Shown piece by piece: positions 54,191 through 63,010 of a DNA stretch of 64,000 nt. This DNA comes from Candidatus Eiseniibacteriota bacterium (GTDB lineage Bacteria; Eisenbacteria; RBG-16-71-46; CAIMUX01), in NCBI GenBank assembly GCA_020633975.1, contig JACKCR010000002.1:2480001-2544000 (forward strand). Direction: 5' to 3'. The position numbers and the translations under genes were made by a program. The first letter of the stretch is position 1. Each line of letters starts with the position of its first letter. The notes beneath the pieces are model-generated. The model did not search any database. It saw nothing but the letters and a program-made list of their open reading frames with translations, and had not been told where the DNA came from.

Positions 54191-55900
54191 ATGGCCCCGA
54201 GGGTCGTCCCTGTGACTACGAGGAAACTCTGGGCGAGTCGGATCGCACCGACACTTCTCCTTCTGCTCGGTCTCGCTTGGTTTCCCAAGTGGACCCTGGA
54301 CGACGCGTACATCCTCATGCGGTACGCGAGAAACCTGGCCGATCACGGTGCCCTCGCGTTCAACGTCGGATCGCCTCCGGTCGAGGGGTACACCGGCGTT
54401 CTCCTCCCTCTGCTCCTCGCCGGATCTGCGCGACTCGGCCTCTCCCCTCCCGTCGCGGCCCCGTTCATCGGCGCGGTCTCCTTCGTCGTCACTCTGCTCG
54501 CCTTGATCACACTGCTCGAGAGGTGGCGACTGCGCACGCCGATCGTCGCCGCGGCCGCGGCGCTCTTGGTGTCCTACCCGATCTTCTATACGCACGCTTT
54601 GGGTGGACTCGAGACGATGGTGTTCGCGGCACTCCTGCTCGGGGCCGTGGTTGCGTTCGACGCGGCTGAGAGCCGCTCCGCTTCTGCGATCCGTGACGAG
54701 TATGTGAGCGGACACGGGCCCGCCGAACCCGGACCGTCTACCAAGCCGATGACGCCGCACGTTCGCCTCGCCGTCGTCCTCTTCCTACTGGCGCTCGCAA
54801 GACCGGAGGGGTCGCTCTTCGCCGCAACGGCGATGGTCGTGATGATTCTCCTCACCGCCCGTCGAGAGGAGTCGCGCCCCGCGATGGGGCGGCTCTTCCT
54901 CGTGTATGGTCTCGGCCTCGTCCTGCCACTCGCCGTCTACCATCTAGCGCGCTGGGGATACTACGGAAGTCTTCTCCCGAATCCGTTCTACGTGAAGACG
55001 ATCGGACTCGCGGGCTCCGTTCGCGGAGCTAGCTCGGCTCTCGACCTCTTCACGTTCGTCAGGCGATTCCTCGCGGTACCGATCCTGGCCGTGTCGTTGC
55101 TCGCTCTTCCGAGGCTGGCAGGCTGGCGACACGCCGGCTCGCGACCGCAGCGCTCCGAGTCATTGTCGCGATCGGAACGCGCGACCCCCTCGATGACCGA
55201 CGCCTCGATTCCTCTTCTCATCGCCTTCGGTCTCCCCTCGCTCGTCACGGCCGTCGTCTACCTCGGCTCCAACTTGACCATGAACGTGTCCCATCGATTC
55301 TTCGCGCCCTTCTTGCCGCTCCTCCTCCTCGGGCTGGCGTGGCTCTCGTCCACGCTGCTCGCGAACGGCACTCCGCGTCGGATGGGCACGTGGGTCAGTG
55401 CCGGGGCCCTAGGACTGCTTCTCATCCAACTGGCCTACAACGTACGAACCCTCGCGACTCACGAGGCAGACGCGGCGCGGGCGTACCGAACTCTTCTGGA
55501 AGACGAACACATCCCTGCTGGGCAGTTTCTCCGGCGGGTCGTTCCGGAAGACGAGTGGATCCTCGTCCACATCGATGCAGGCGCGATCCCGTACTACGCG
55601 GAGCGAGCGACGATCGACTTCGGGGGGTTGAACGACCGATTCCTCGCGCGGTCTCACTCTCTCGAGGAGCGGGTCGACTACGCGTACTCGGAGAACCCAG
55701 CCGCGATGGTGTTCACGAGCTACAGCTGGGACCACGTCGACCACGGAGCCGAGGCGACAGCGATCGTATCGGACCCTCGATTCGCTCGGTATCGCCTCGC
55801 GAAGAAGTATCGGACATCCGAGACGAAGTTCGCCTCGTACTTCGAGTTCGTGTTTCTGAGGGACGACATCCGTTCGGCGGACGAATCGATTGCAAACTAG
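54191..55900 (+). CDS. GT-C type membrane glycosyltransferase-like protein
   Basis: A 569-residue polytopic protein with about ten helices. The first extracytoplasmic loop has WTLDDAYILMRYARNLADHGALAFN followed by PPVEGYTG, the DDAYI...RYARN...G..FN....VEGYTN pattern common in GT-C transferases related to mycobacterial arabinofuranosyltransferases. The DD pair is the likely catalytic site. A soluble domain of about 140 residues ends the protein and includes HIDAGAIPYYAERATIDFGGLND. The substrate is unknown. It converges on rtcB, with 21 bases between the stop codons. Confidence 0.85.
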   Translation: MAPRVVPVTTRKLWASRIAPTLLLLLGLAWFPKWTLDDAYILMRYARNLADHGALAFNVGSPPVEGYTGVLLPLLLAGSARLGLSPPVAAPFIGAVSFVVTLLALITLLERWRLRTPIVAAAAALLVSYPIFYTHALGGLETMVFAALLLGAVVAFDAAESRSASAIRDEYVSGHGPAEPGPSTKPMTPHVRLAVVLFLLALARPEGSLFAATAMVVMILLTARREESRPAMGRLFLVYGLGLVLPLAVYHLARWGYYGSLLPNPFYVKTIGLAGSVRGASSALDLFTFVRRFLAVPILAVSLLALPRLAGWRHAGSRPQRSESLSRSERATPSMTDASIPLLIAFGLPSLVTAVVYLGSNLTMNVSHRFFAPFLPLLLLGLAWLSSTLLANGTPRRMGTWVSAGALGLLLIQLAYNVRTLATHEADAARAYRTLLEDEHIPAGQFLRRVVPEDEWILVHIDAGAIPYYAERATIDFGGLNDRFLARSHSLEERVDYAYSENPAAMVFTSYSWDHVDHGAEATAIVSDPRFARYRLAKKYRTSETKFASYFEFVFLRDDIRSADESIAN

Positions 55901-55921
55901 GACCAAAGCGCGCGGGGCTGG

Positions 55922-57229
55922 TCAGTCTTCCGGCTTCTCCCCCGCCGGAGCCATCTTCACCAGCTTGGGATCGAACCTCGCGATCACATCGACCAGGTCG
56001 GACTGCGCGCTCATCACGTCTTCGATGTTCTTGTAGCACATCGGAAGCTCGTCGAGGCCGGCCGAGAGGAGGCGCACGCCGCGCTCGCCCAGCAGCGCCT
56101 TCGCGTTCGTTCCCTGGAACTCCCGATACGCGGCCTTTCGGCTCATCCGGCGTCCGGCGCCGTGTGAGGCGGAGTCGAGAGAATCCGGATGACCCTTTCC
56201 CCGCACGACGAAGCCGGGATCGGCCATGCTTCCGGGGATGATGCCTACGGTACCTTCGCCCGCGGGGGTGGCTCCCTTGCGGTGGACGATGACGTCTTCC
56301 CCGTCGTGTCTTTCCTTCCACGCGAAGTTGTGATGGTTCTCGAGGTCGAGCCGCACGGCCACGCCGAGGTGCTCCGTGATGGCCCGGTGGATGCAGGCAT
56401 GGTTCGCTGCGGCGTACTTGCCCATCAGCTCCATCGCCTCCCAATACTCCTGGCCCGCTTCGGTATCGAGTCCGAGCCAAGCGAGGTGACGCAGTTCGCG
56501 CGGGAGTTCGGGATGGAGGTCCATGGCGAGGCGGCTGTAGTGAGACGCGACGGACGCGCCCGTCCCCCGACTCCCGCTATGGGACAGGAGGGCGAGATAC
56601 TGCCCGGCCTCGAGTCCCAAATCGTCCCGTTCGAGAGTGAACACTCCGAACTCGACGAAGTGGTTGCCGCTTCCGCTCGATCCGAGCTGAGACCACGCCT
56701 TGTCCTTGAACTTCCTCGTGATCGGACTGACGTTCCAGTCTTCGTCCAGAACGTCGTGCTCTCGCTTCTCGACGAAGTGGGCGGCGATTCCGAAACGGGT
56801 TTCCTCTTCGATCGAACGGATCAGCCTGTCCTGTTGGGTTTCCAGGACAGCCAGGGGGAGGTCGATCACGCTGAGCTTCATCCGACACGCGATGTCGACA
56901 CCGACCGCGTACGGGATGACCGCGTTTCGGGTCGCGAGGACGCCGCCGATCGGAAGCCCGTAGCCGAGGTGCGCGTCGGGCATCAGGGCGCCACGAACCG
57001 CCACGGGAAGTTGGGCCGCTCGCTCCATCTGCTCCACCGCGTTCGGGTCCAGGTCCGCTCCCCATTGCCGCCACGGCTTCGGGACGAAGTCCTCGGATGC
57101 GAGTGCGTCTTCCGGCCGGCTCTTTCGTCCCTGGGTCTCGCTTGGCTCCGCCCTGGGCCTCTCCGCCCTGGGCCTCTGCGCCTTCGCTCCCGGCGTGTTC
57201 CTGTTCTGCCGCTTCCTTCCGCGTTTCAT
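55922..57229 (-). CDS. rtcB: RNA ligase RtcB
   Basis: The 435-residue ligase joins 2',3'-cyclic phosphate or 3'-phosphate ends to 5'-hydroxyl RNA using GTP and Mn2+. Metal and GMP-site motifs are seen: GVDIACRMKLS with the essential Cys, GSGNHFVEFG, LLSHSGSRG, ENHHNFAW, HRKGATPA, IPGSMADPGFVVRGKG, and the guanylylated His in SASHGAGRRMSR near residue 360. The first 45 residues are basic, with a repeated RPRAE. The protein is shorter than E. coli RtcB-like enzymes with inteins. ATG 57229 is preceded by GGGAG. No RtcA, archease or RtcR is linked. Confidence 0.95.
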   Translation of the reverse strand: MKRGRKRQNRNTPGAKAQRPRAERPRAEPSETQGRKSRPEDALASEDFVPKPWRQWGADLDPNAVEQMERAAQLPVAVRGALMPDAHLGYGLPIGGVLATRNAVIPYAVGVDIACRMKLSVIDLPLAVLETQQDRLIRSIEEETRFGIAAHFVEKREHDVLDEDWNVSPITRKFKDKAWSQLGSSGSGNHFVEFGVFTLERDDLGLEAGQYLALLSHSGSRGTGASVASHYSRLAMDLHPELPRELRHLAWLGLDTEAGQEYWEAMELMGKYAAANHACIHRAITEHLGVAVRLDLENHHNFAWKERHDGEDVIVHRKGATPAGEGTVGIIPGSMADPGFVVRGKGHPDSLDSASHGAGRRMSRKAAYREFQGTNAKALLGERGVRLLSAGLDELPMCYKNIEDVMSAQSDLVDVIARFDPKLVKMAPAGEKPED

Positions 57230-57412
57230 CCGATCGCTCCCACTCGACTTGGCCAGGATGCGCCAATACCTGAACTCTGGACGGATCTTGGCTACGATGC
57301 CACCATCTGAGCGCGGAAGTGCCGCACGTCTTCGAACGATGGCTGCCGTAGGTCCGTCCCCAGAGTAGGCATCGTGATTCCATGGCCGCAACGCTCGGCC
57401 GGAGGTCGTCTC

Positions 57413-58765
57413 ATGTTCCTTCGCACCTCGCTTCTGGGGATTCCACACCGTGCAGGCCAACGGGAACGGCTCCGCCTGGCGCTTGGCGGCTCGTTCCGTC
57501 GCCTCCCGCTGCAGCCCGCCCTCGGCCCGAGCCTCCTCGCTGGAGCGTCGGTGGCCATTGCTGCGATTGCACTCGTGCCGTCACCTCTCCGTGCTGCGGA
57601 CGACTTCAGTGTCGTCGACAACCCGGAGACGCCAGCGAACGGCGTCGAGCGGCTCCAGCTGGAGGAGCTCTGGAGAGTGAGCGGTGAGGACGAGGACGTG
57701 CTCCTCGGCGTGACGCAACGGATCGAAGAAGCGCCGGACGGAACCTTCTACTTCCTCGACATGCAGCTGACGGAGATCCAAGTGTTCTCTCCGTCCGGTG
57801 AGTACCTCCGCTCGATCGGCCACGAGGGCGAAGGGCCCGGGGAGTTCCAGCGACCCAACGGAATGTTCATGCTTCCGGACGCCGTGATCGGAGTGATCCA
57901 GGGACGGCCGGGCAAGGTGGTCCTGATCCAGCAGGACGGCACACCTGCAGGGAATCTCCCGGTACCAGGGACGGAGACTGGATCGGTCTTCCTCGGGACG
58001 GGACGCGCGGTGGGCGACCGGATCTACCTCCAGGTGAATCAGGGGGAGCGAACCGACACGGGATTCAAGTCCCACAACCGGACCCTCGCCATGGACCGGA
58101 AGGGCGAGGTTCTCGCCACGTTCGACGAGACCGACATCGAGCGCAACTTCACGAACCCGAGTTTCGACGAGAAGGAAGGGTTCGGTGGAAGGCGGTGGGA
58201 CGTAGGGGCAAACGGCGAGTTCTACAAAGTCGCCACCTTCGACGACTACCGGATCGAGGTCCAGAGCCCCGACGGGACTCCCCTCCACGCGATCCAGCGG
58301 ACCTACCCACCTCGCAAGCGATCCGACGAGGAGAAGGCGTGGGTCCAGGGCCAGATGGTGTTCCGCGGACCGCGACGGATGCAGATCGACATGAAGGTGA
58401 GTCCGACCGATCCCGCCATCGTGAACCTCTTTCCAAGGCCGGACGGGAGCCTGTGGGTCCTTTCCTCGCGCGGCGCGTACGATCGCGACAATGGAGTGAT
58501 CGCCACGTTCGACGAGTTCTCCCCTCAGGGCGTCTTCGTCAGACAGGTAGAGCTGCTCGGAGAAGGGAACGCGAGAGACGACGGGCTTTTCTTCACCGGG
58601 AAGGATCACCTCATCGTGATTCGCGAACTGAGCGATGCGAGGCGTGCCATGCAAGGGAGTTCCGGTGACGACGAGAGCACAAAGGAGGACGTGCTGTCGG
58701 ATCCGCTCTCGGTGATCTGCTACCGGATCCCGTCTCTGCGCTCGGGCGGTACCGCAGGCAACTAG
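57413..58765 (+). CDS. Exported six-bladed beta-propeller protein
   Basis: A 450-residue protein. A long basic N-terminus precedes the hydrophobic signal helix (about 40-58, ending LRAADD). The mature part is a 6-bladed propeller of the NHL/BF3068-like kind: EEAPDGTFYFLDMQLTEIQVF, SPSGEYLRSIGHEGEGPGEFQRPNG and PRPDGSLWVLSSRG are typical blade sequences. The propeller may bind a ligand or partner; no catalytic motif is seen. The start at ATG 57413 has GGAGG seven bases upstream. The YcaQ-type gene starts directly after its stop codon. Confidence 0.85.
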   Translation: MFLRTSLLGIPHRAGQRERLRLALGGSFRRLPLQPALGPSLLAGASVAIAAIALVPSPLRAADDFSVVDNPETPANGVERLQLEELWRVSGEDEDVLLGVTQRIEEAPDGTFYFLDMQLTEIQVFSPSGEYLRSIGHEGEGPGEFQRPNGMFMLPDAVIGVIQGRPGKVVLIQQDGTPAGNLPVPGTETGSVFLGTGRAVGDRIYLQVNQGERTDTGFKSHNRTLAMDRKGEVLATFDETDIERNFTNPSFDEKEGFGGRRWDVGANGEFYKVATFDDYRIEVQSPDGTPLHAIQRTYPPRKRSDEEKAWVQGQMVFRGPRRMQIDMKVSPTDPAIVNLFPRPDGSLWVLSSRGAYDRDNGVIATFDEFSPQGVFVRQVELLGEGNARDDGLFFTGKDHLIVIRELSDARRAMQGSSGDDESTKEDVLSDPLSVICYRIPSLRSGGTAGN

Positions 58766-60100
58766 GTGCTCGAACTCGACACGAAGAGAGCACGGCGACT
58801 CGCACTGCTCGCCGCGGGACTGCTGCACCCCGAGTGGATCGGCCTCGAACCGAAAGGTTCGGGCAAAGGGCGCGTAGCTCGCGAATCGGCGCTCGGTTTC
58901 GTCCGGCACTTCGGCTACCTGCAGCTGGACACCGTCTCCGTCGCCGGAATGCGAAGCCATCCGATGGTCCTCTGGAGCCGGCATCCGAAGATCGACCCCG
59001 CGCTCGGCGAGGAACTCCTCCGCCCCGGAGCTCCGCTCTTCGAGTACTGGGGGCACGAGGCGTGTTGGCTTCCGATGGAGCTCTACCCGTACTTCCAGTT
59101 CCGACGCGACGAGTTCCGCGACACGAAGTGGTGGAAGGACATCCAGAAGAGACATCGGACAACAGCGGATGAGATCCTGGCCCGCATCCGCAATGATGGG
59201 CCGATCCGGTCCCAGGACCTGGAGGGGAAGGGCGGCGGCGGTTGGTGGGAGCACAAGCCGGCAAAGCGGATCGTCGTCGCGCTCTGGTTCGTGGGAGATC
59301 TCGCCATCCGGGAGCGGACGAACTTCCAACGCACCTTCGACCTCCCAGAACGGGTCGTGCCGAGCGAGCTCCGAGAGAAGCCCGCGGGTTGGCATGACAG
59401 TGCGCGCGAACTCATCGCACTCGCCCTACGTGGCCACGGATGGGCGACGATCGGAACGCTGGCACGAACCTGGAGATACCTCAACTGCCGGCCCGACCTG
59501 CGCAGGGCTCTGGAAGAGCTAGAGGCGGACGGCCGGGCCGCTCCCTGCGATCTCCTCGACTCGGAAGGCAAGAGGATCAGCGGCTGGATCGATCCGATCT
59601 ACCTGCCCTTCATCGACCGGTTGGCGCGGCTCCGTCCGAACACGTCTCGCGCGCGGCTCCTCTCACCTTTCGACCCAGTGCTCTGGGATCGCGGGCGCGT
59701 CGCGACACTCTTCGGCTTCGAGCAGACGCTCGAGATCTTCAAGCCGGCACCACAACGAAAGTACGGCTACTTCTGTCTGCCCGTGTTGGCGGGAGACCAG
59801 CTGATCGGGCGGGTCGATCCGAAGGCCGACCGGAAGACAGGAACGCTCCATGCACTCTCGGAGCACCTCGAGCCGGAGGGAACTCGCGAGACCCTACGAA
59901 GCGCCTTCACAGACTTTGCCGGAGCGATGGGGCTCGCGCCCCGATTCACCTCTGCCCGCGCCAAGAGCAAGAGCGGAGGGCGGCAGTCTCCCACTGAAGC
60001 GAAGCGCACGAGTGCCAAGGGACAGACGTCTGCCGCTCACTCCACGCGCAAGAGTCGTCCGGTGGCTTCTGCGCCGCCCGCGCGGAGACGCAGGAAGTAG
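58766..60100 (+). CDS. Winged-helix DNA glycosylase of the YcaQ/AlkZ family
   Basis: A 444-residue protein of the HTH_42 family. The active-site Gln-x-Asp is in YLQLDTVSV (about 48-56). Three winged-helix units follow, with RTTADEILARIRNDGPIRSQDL in the middle and LLSPFDPVLWDRGRVATLFGF toward the end. YcaQ removes bulky alkylated bases and unhooks interstrand crosslinks; AlkZ acts on azinomycin adducts. A roughly 50-residue Lys/Arg/Ser-rich tail is an extension and may bind DNA. The GTG start is adjacent to the previous stop codon, so translation is coupled. The last 64 bases overlap the convergent dihaem peroxidase gene. Confidence 0.9.
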   Translation: MLELDTKRARRLALLAAGLLHPEWIGLEPKGSGKGRVARESALGFVRHFGYLQLDTVSVAGMRSHPMVLWSRHPKIDPALGEELLRPGAPLFEYWGHEACWLPMELYPYFQFRRDEFRDTKWWKDIQKRHRTTADEILARIRNDGPIRSQDLEGKGGGGWWEHKPAKRIVVALWFVGDLAIRERTNFQRTFDLPERVVPSELREKPAGWHDSARELIALALRGHGWATIGTLARTWRYLNCRPDLRRALEELEADGRAAPCDLLDSEGKRISGWIDPIYLPFIDRLARLRPNTSRARLLSPFDPVLWDRGRVATLFGFEQTLEIFKPAPQRKYGYFCLPVLAGDQLIGRVDPKADRKTGTLHALSEHLEPEGTRETLRSAFTDFAGAMGLAPRFTSARAKSKSGGRQSPTEAKRTSAKGQTSAAHSTRKSRPVASAPPARRRRK

Positions 60101-62961
60101 ACGCCGTTCGCCGCGGGCGTTCCGTGCGCGGTGCGTCCGTCCCACGTCCAGAGGTTGTCCCCTGCGGTTCCCAGTACGAGTGCACGACGGATGAGCTGAC
60201 CGCTCGCTGTGAATACGGACACCTCGACCGAGGCCGCGGTGGGGAGTCGGAAACCGATCCCGACGGCGTCGCGGAACGGGTTGGGCATCGCACGAGCCGC
60301 GAGATCGAACGATGCGCCGAGAGTCGTGATATCGGGACCGACGTCCGTGACGTTCTCGCTGCCGAGTTTCGGGCGGTCGAAGGGGAACGTCTCGTTCGCG
60401 ACGCGAGGATCGGTGAGCCCGTTGACGAGGAAGTCTTCGATCTCCGCGCGCTCCTGTTCGGTCATCTCGATCCCACCGAGGATGTTCTCGTCCTGGAACT
60501 CGGTGAAGTGCGTGTGTCCGATCATGGAGTAGAAGCGGAGGGCATCGGCAACGTCTTCGATCTGTCCGGTGTGCATGAGCCTGCCACGCAGGCCGACGTT
60601 TCGAAGCGACGGTACCTTGAAACGACCACGGTGGTCCGGATTGCCGGTCACGGCCTCGAGGCCGATGTCTTCGTCCGCAGGGCGTAGGCCCACGTTCCGG
60701 AAGGAGTCGTTCGTGAAGAGCGGCCCACCGTGACAGGCCGCGCAGGGCCCGTTCTGGACGAAGTCCGCACCGGCCTGCTGCGCCGGCGTGAGCGCTCCGG
60801 TATCGCCATCCTCGAATGCATCCCAGGGAGTCTGATCCGCGACGAGGGTCCGTTCGTAGGTTGCGATCGCGAACGCGATCCGTGTCGCCGTGACCGCCGT
60901 ATCCCCGAACGCAGCGGCGAAGAGCTCTGGATACGTCGGGCTCGTGGCGATCGCATCGATCACATCGCTCGGGAGGTCCGAGGCGAGCACCATCGGAACC
61001 GCTGTGCGAAGCCCAGAGGTGACCTCGGACCACGCCCGCGCGTCGTGCGCCATCTCTACGCTCGACACGATCGGCCCCACGGCCTGACTCTCGAGAGCTC
61101 CGCCAACGCCAATCGCCACGTCGTCCGTCACGGGATCACGGAACTCAGACTCCGCACGTCCGTCCCAGAAGTTCCGCTGGGCCCAGAGTCCGCCGAAGAA
61201 GTTCATGCTCGCGCGTCCAGTCACCTGGACGCTCGTACCGAAGATCGGATCGGGGATCGCCACTCCCATCGAGTCGCGACGAACGACACCGGGAGACCCG
61301 AGGACGTCGTCTTCCGTGTCGAATGCGAGATCGAAGCCAGGATGGACACCGACCCGTGGGTCGACCCCACCATCGCCCGGACGGTGACAGGTGCCGCAGG
61401 CAACCGTGCCGTCGGATGAAAGCTGTTCCTCCCAGAAGAGGATCTTGCCCAGCACTCGCTTGCCCTCGGTGATCGGGTTCTCGGGCGGGACGGGAACGGG
61501 CGGGAACTCCACGGGCGGAGGAGGTGGCGGCGCGGAGTAGGAAATGTCGAGCTTCGGCCGGAGGCTCGGATCCGCACCCTCGCGGCTCACCCATCGCTTC
61601 TGAGTCGTGGCGGTAAACGTTTCGCGGCCCACGACCATCCAACCGAAGTTCACAGAAGGATCGTCGACCCAAGCCTGTAGGTCCGCGACGAGACCGCCCC
61701 CCGACCAGGAGTAGTAGCCAGAGAAAGACGGCACGTTGGTCGAGGCGCTCGCGGTGCTGACGTAGTCGCCTCCGGGGCTCGACCAGAACTCGTCGGGATA
61801 CGCGGTGTGCTGCCAAGTCGCGTCACCTTGCTGTGCCGGCGCGCCGAACCCTTCGTCGCCGTCGGCGTCCGCCGTTCCCTCGCCCCAGTCCGCGAGCACC
61901 CGGTGGAGAGCGACTGGAGAGGACGCGTTTCCGCTCACGTCCATGTACATCGTGAGCGTCGCGCCCGTGATGTGAGCCCCCGCCGGAAGGGACGCTTCGA
62001 GGTCGAACTCGAGGAGGCCTCTCCGCTTGATCAGATCCCCGTTCATACCCGAGACGAAGAACTCCCCGCCCCCGTTGCTCACTCCACCCTCTTCGTAGAG
62101 CGTGTTGTCGCGTGCGGGTTCGATCACGACACTGCCAGGGATCCCATCGCAAGGATCCGTCGTGCACGTCGTGTCGTCGCCTTGGTACGTGCCTCCCTGG
62201 CTACTGCAGTCGGAGGAGGTGAGGAGAAGGCAGAAGTCATCCGCGAGACAGCACGCGCCGACCGTCGTCCCGCCGGGCGTGTAGTCGACGGTTAGTTCCG
62301 GGCGAAACGACGCCGTGGGGTTCGACCGGCTGTCGAACCGCTTCGCCGTCGAACCAGATCCTTCGTCGCCTCGCACGATCCAGCCGAAGTTGGCATACGG
62401 ATCGTCGAGCCAGCCTTGCACGTCCGTCGCCATCCCGGCGTCGGACCACGTGTACGTACCGGTGCCCGACACGTTGCGGGACGCGCTTGCCGAGGCCACG
62501 AAGTCACCACCGGCATTGGTCCAGAAGTCGTTCGGAAAGAAGCGATGGAGCCAGGTGGCATCCCCATCCGTGGCGGCAGCGCCACCGCCCTCCTCGCCTA
62601 CCGCGTCCGACCAGGCTTCTCCCCAGTCGGCGAGGAGCCGATGGAGCGAGGTCGTTTCGCTCGTACCGTTCGACACACGGGAAGCGTGCAACTGCAGCGT
62701 GACGGAGTGGATGGTGGACCCGGGCGGGATGTTTCCCGCGATGTCGAACGCCAGCACGGTCCGGCTCACCAGCGCCTGGCTGTTCGTGCCGGTGAAGACG
62801 TAGTCCCCGACGCCGTTGCTCCCCGTGGGGTTGGCCTCGTAGAGGGTGTTGTCCTTCGCCGCCCGCAGCGCGACCACGTCGGCCTGGGCGAGAGAGGCGA
62901 CGGCGCAGAATCCGCAGATCCCGAGCGCCGTCCCCAAGGAGATTCGGTCGATTCGTCGCAA
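60037..62961 (-). CDS. DNRLRE-DNRLRE-dihaem cytochrome c peroxidase-FlgD fusion protein
   Basis: A protein of about 974 residues with four parts after a signal peptide (about 1-28). A DNRLRE-type beta domain (about 35-215) starts with AAKDNTLYEANPTGSNG. A Cys-rich link follows (GACCLADDFC ... CTTDPC, about 220-262), then a second DNRLRE domain (about 265-465). A Pro-rich hinge leads to a dihaem peroxidase/MauG-like domain (about 475-880) with CGTCH (522-526) and CAACH (740-744) haem sites and LMHTGQIEDV near 800. The FlgD-like tail is at about 890-974 (MPNPFRDAVGIGFRLP, GVYFLRLRAG). The start is uncertain: TTG 62961 is chosen since the ATG at 63045 lies in the upstream gene. Such peroxidases normally reduce H2O2 or oxidise protein ligands. 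Confidence 0.88.
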   Translation of the reverse strand: MRRIDRISLGTALGICGFCAVASLAQADVVALRAAKDNTLYEANPTGSNGVGDYVFTGTNSQALVSRTVLAFDIAGNIPPGSTIHSVTLQLHASRVSNGTSETTSLHRLLADWGEAWSDAVGEEGGGAAATDGDATWLHRFFPNDFWTNAGGDFVASASASRNVSGTGTYTWSDAGMATDVQGWLDDPYANFGWIVRGDEGSGSTAKRFDSRSNPTASFRPELTVDYTPGGTTVGACCLADDFCLLLTSSDCSSQGGTYQGDDTTCTTDPCDGIPGSVVIEPARDNTLYEEGGVSNGGGEFFVSGMNGDLIKRRGLLEFDLEASLPAGAHITGATLTMYMDVSGNASSPVALHRVLADWGEGTADADGDEGFGAPAQQGDATWQHTAYPDEFWSSPGGDYVSTASASTNVPSFSGYYSWSGGGLVADLQAWVDDPSVNFGWMVVGRETFTATTQKRWVSREGADPSLRPKLDISYSAPPPPPPVEFPPVPVPPENPITEGKRVLGKILFWEEQLSSDGTVACGTCHRPGDGGVDPRVGVHPGFDLAFDTEDDVLGSPGVVRRDSMGVAIPDPIFGTSVQVTGRASMNFFGGLWAQRNFWDGRAESEFRDPVTDDVAIGVGGALESQAVGPIVSSVEMAHDARAWSEVTSGLRTAVPMVLASDLPSDVIDAIATSPTYPELFAAAFGDTAVTATRIAFAIATYERTLVADQTPWDAFEDGDTGALTPAQQAGADFVQNGPCAACHGGPLFTNDSFRNVGLRPADEDIGLEAVTGNPDHRGRFKVPSLRNVGLRGRLMHTGQIEDVADALRFYSMIGHTHFTEFQDENILGGIEMTEQERAEIEDFLVNGLTDPRVANETFPFDRPKLGSENVTDVGPDITTLGASFDLAARAMPNPFRDAVGIGFRLPTAASVEVSVFTASGQLIRRALVLGTAGDNLWTWDGRTAHGTPAANGVYFLRLRAGGAEATGRLLRVE

Positions 62962-63010
62962 GTACTCGTTCCGTTTCCTCGAAACCAAGTGCTGCGGCAG
63001 GCTGCCTACG

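Noticed and set aside
56880-56915. DIACRM instead of DIGCGM in RtcB as a possible loss of function
   Set aside because: The essential Cys is kept and this variant is typical of one bacterial RtcB subgroup; all other motifs are intact.
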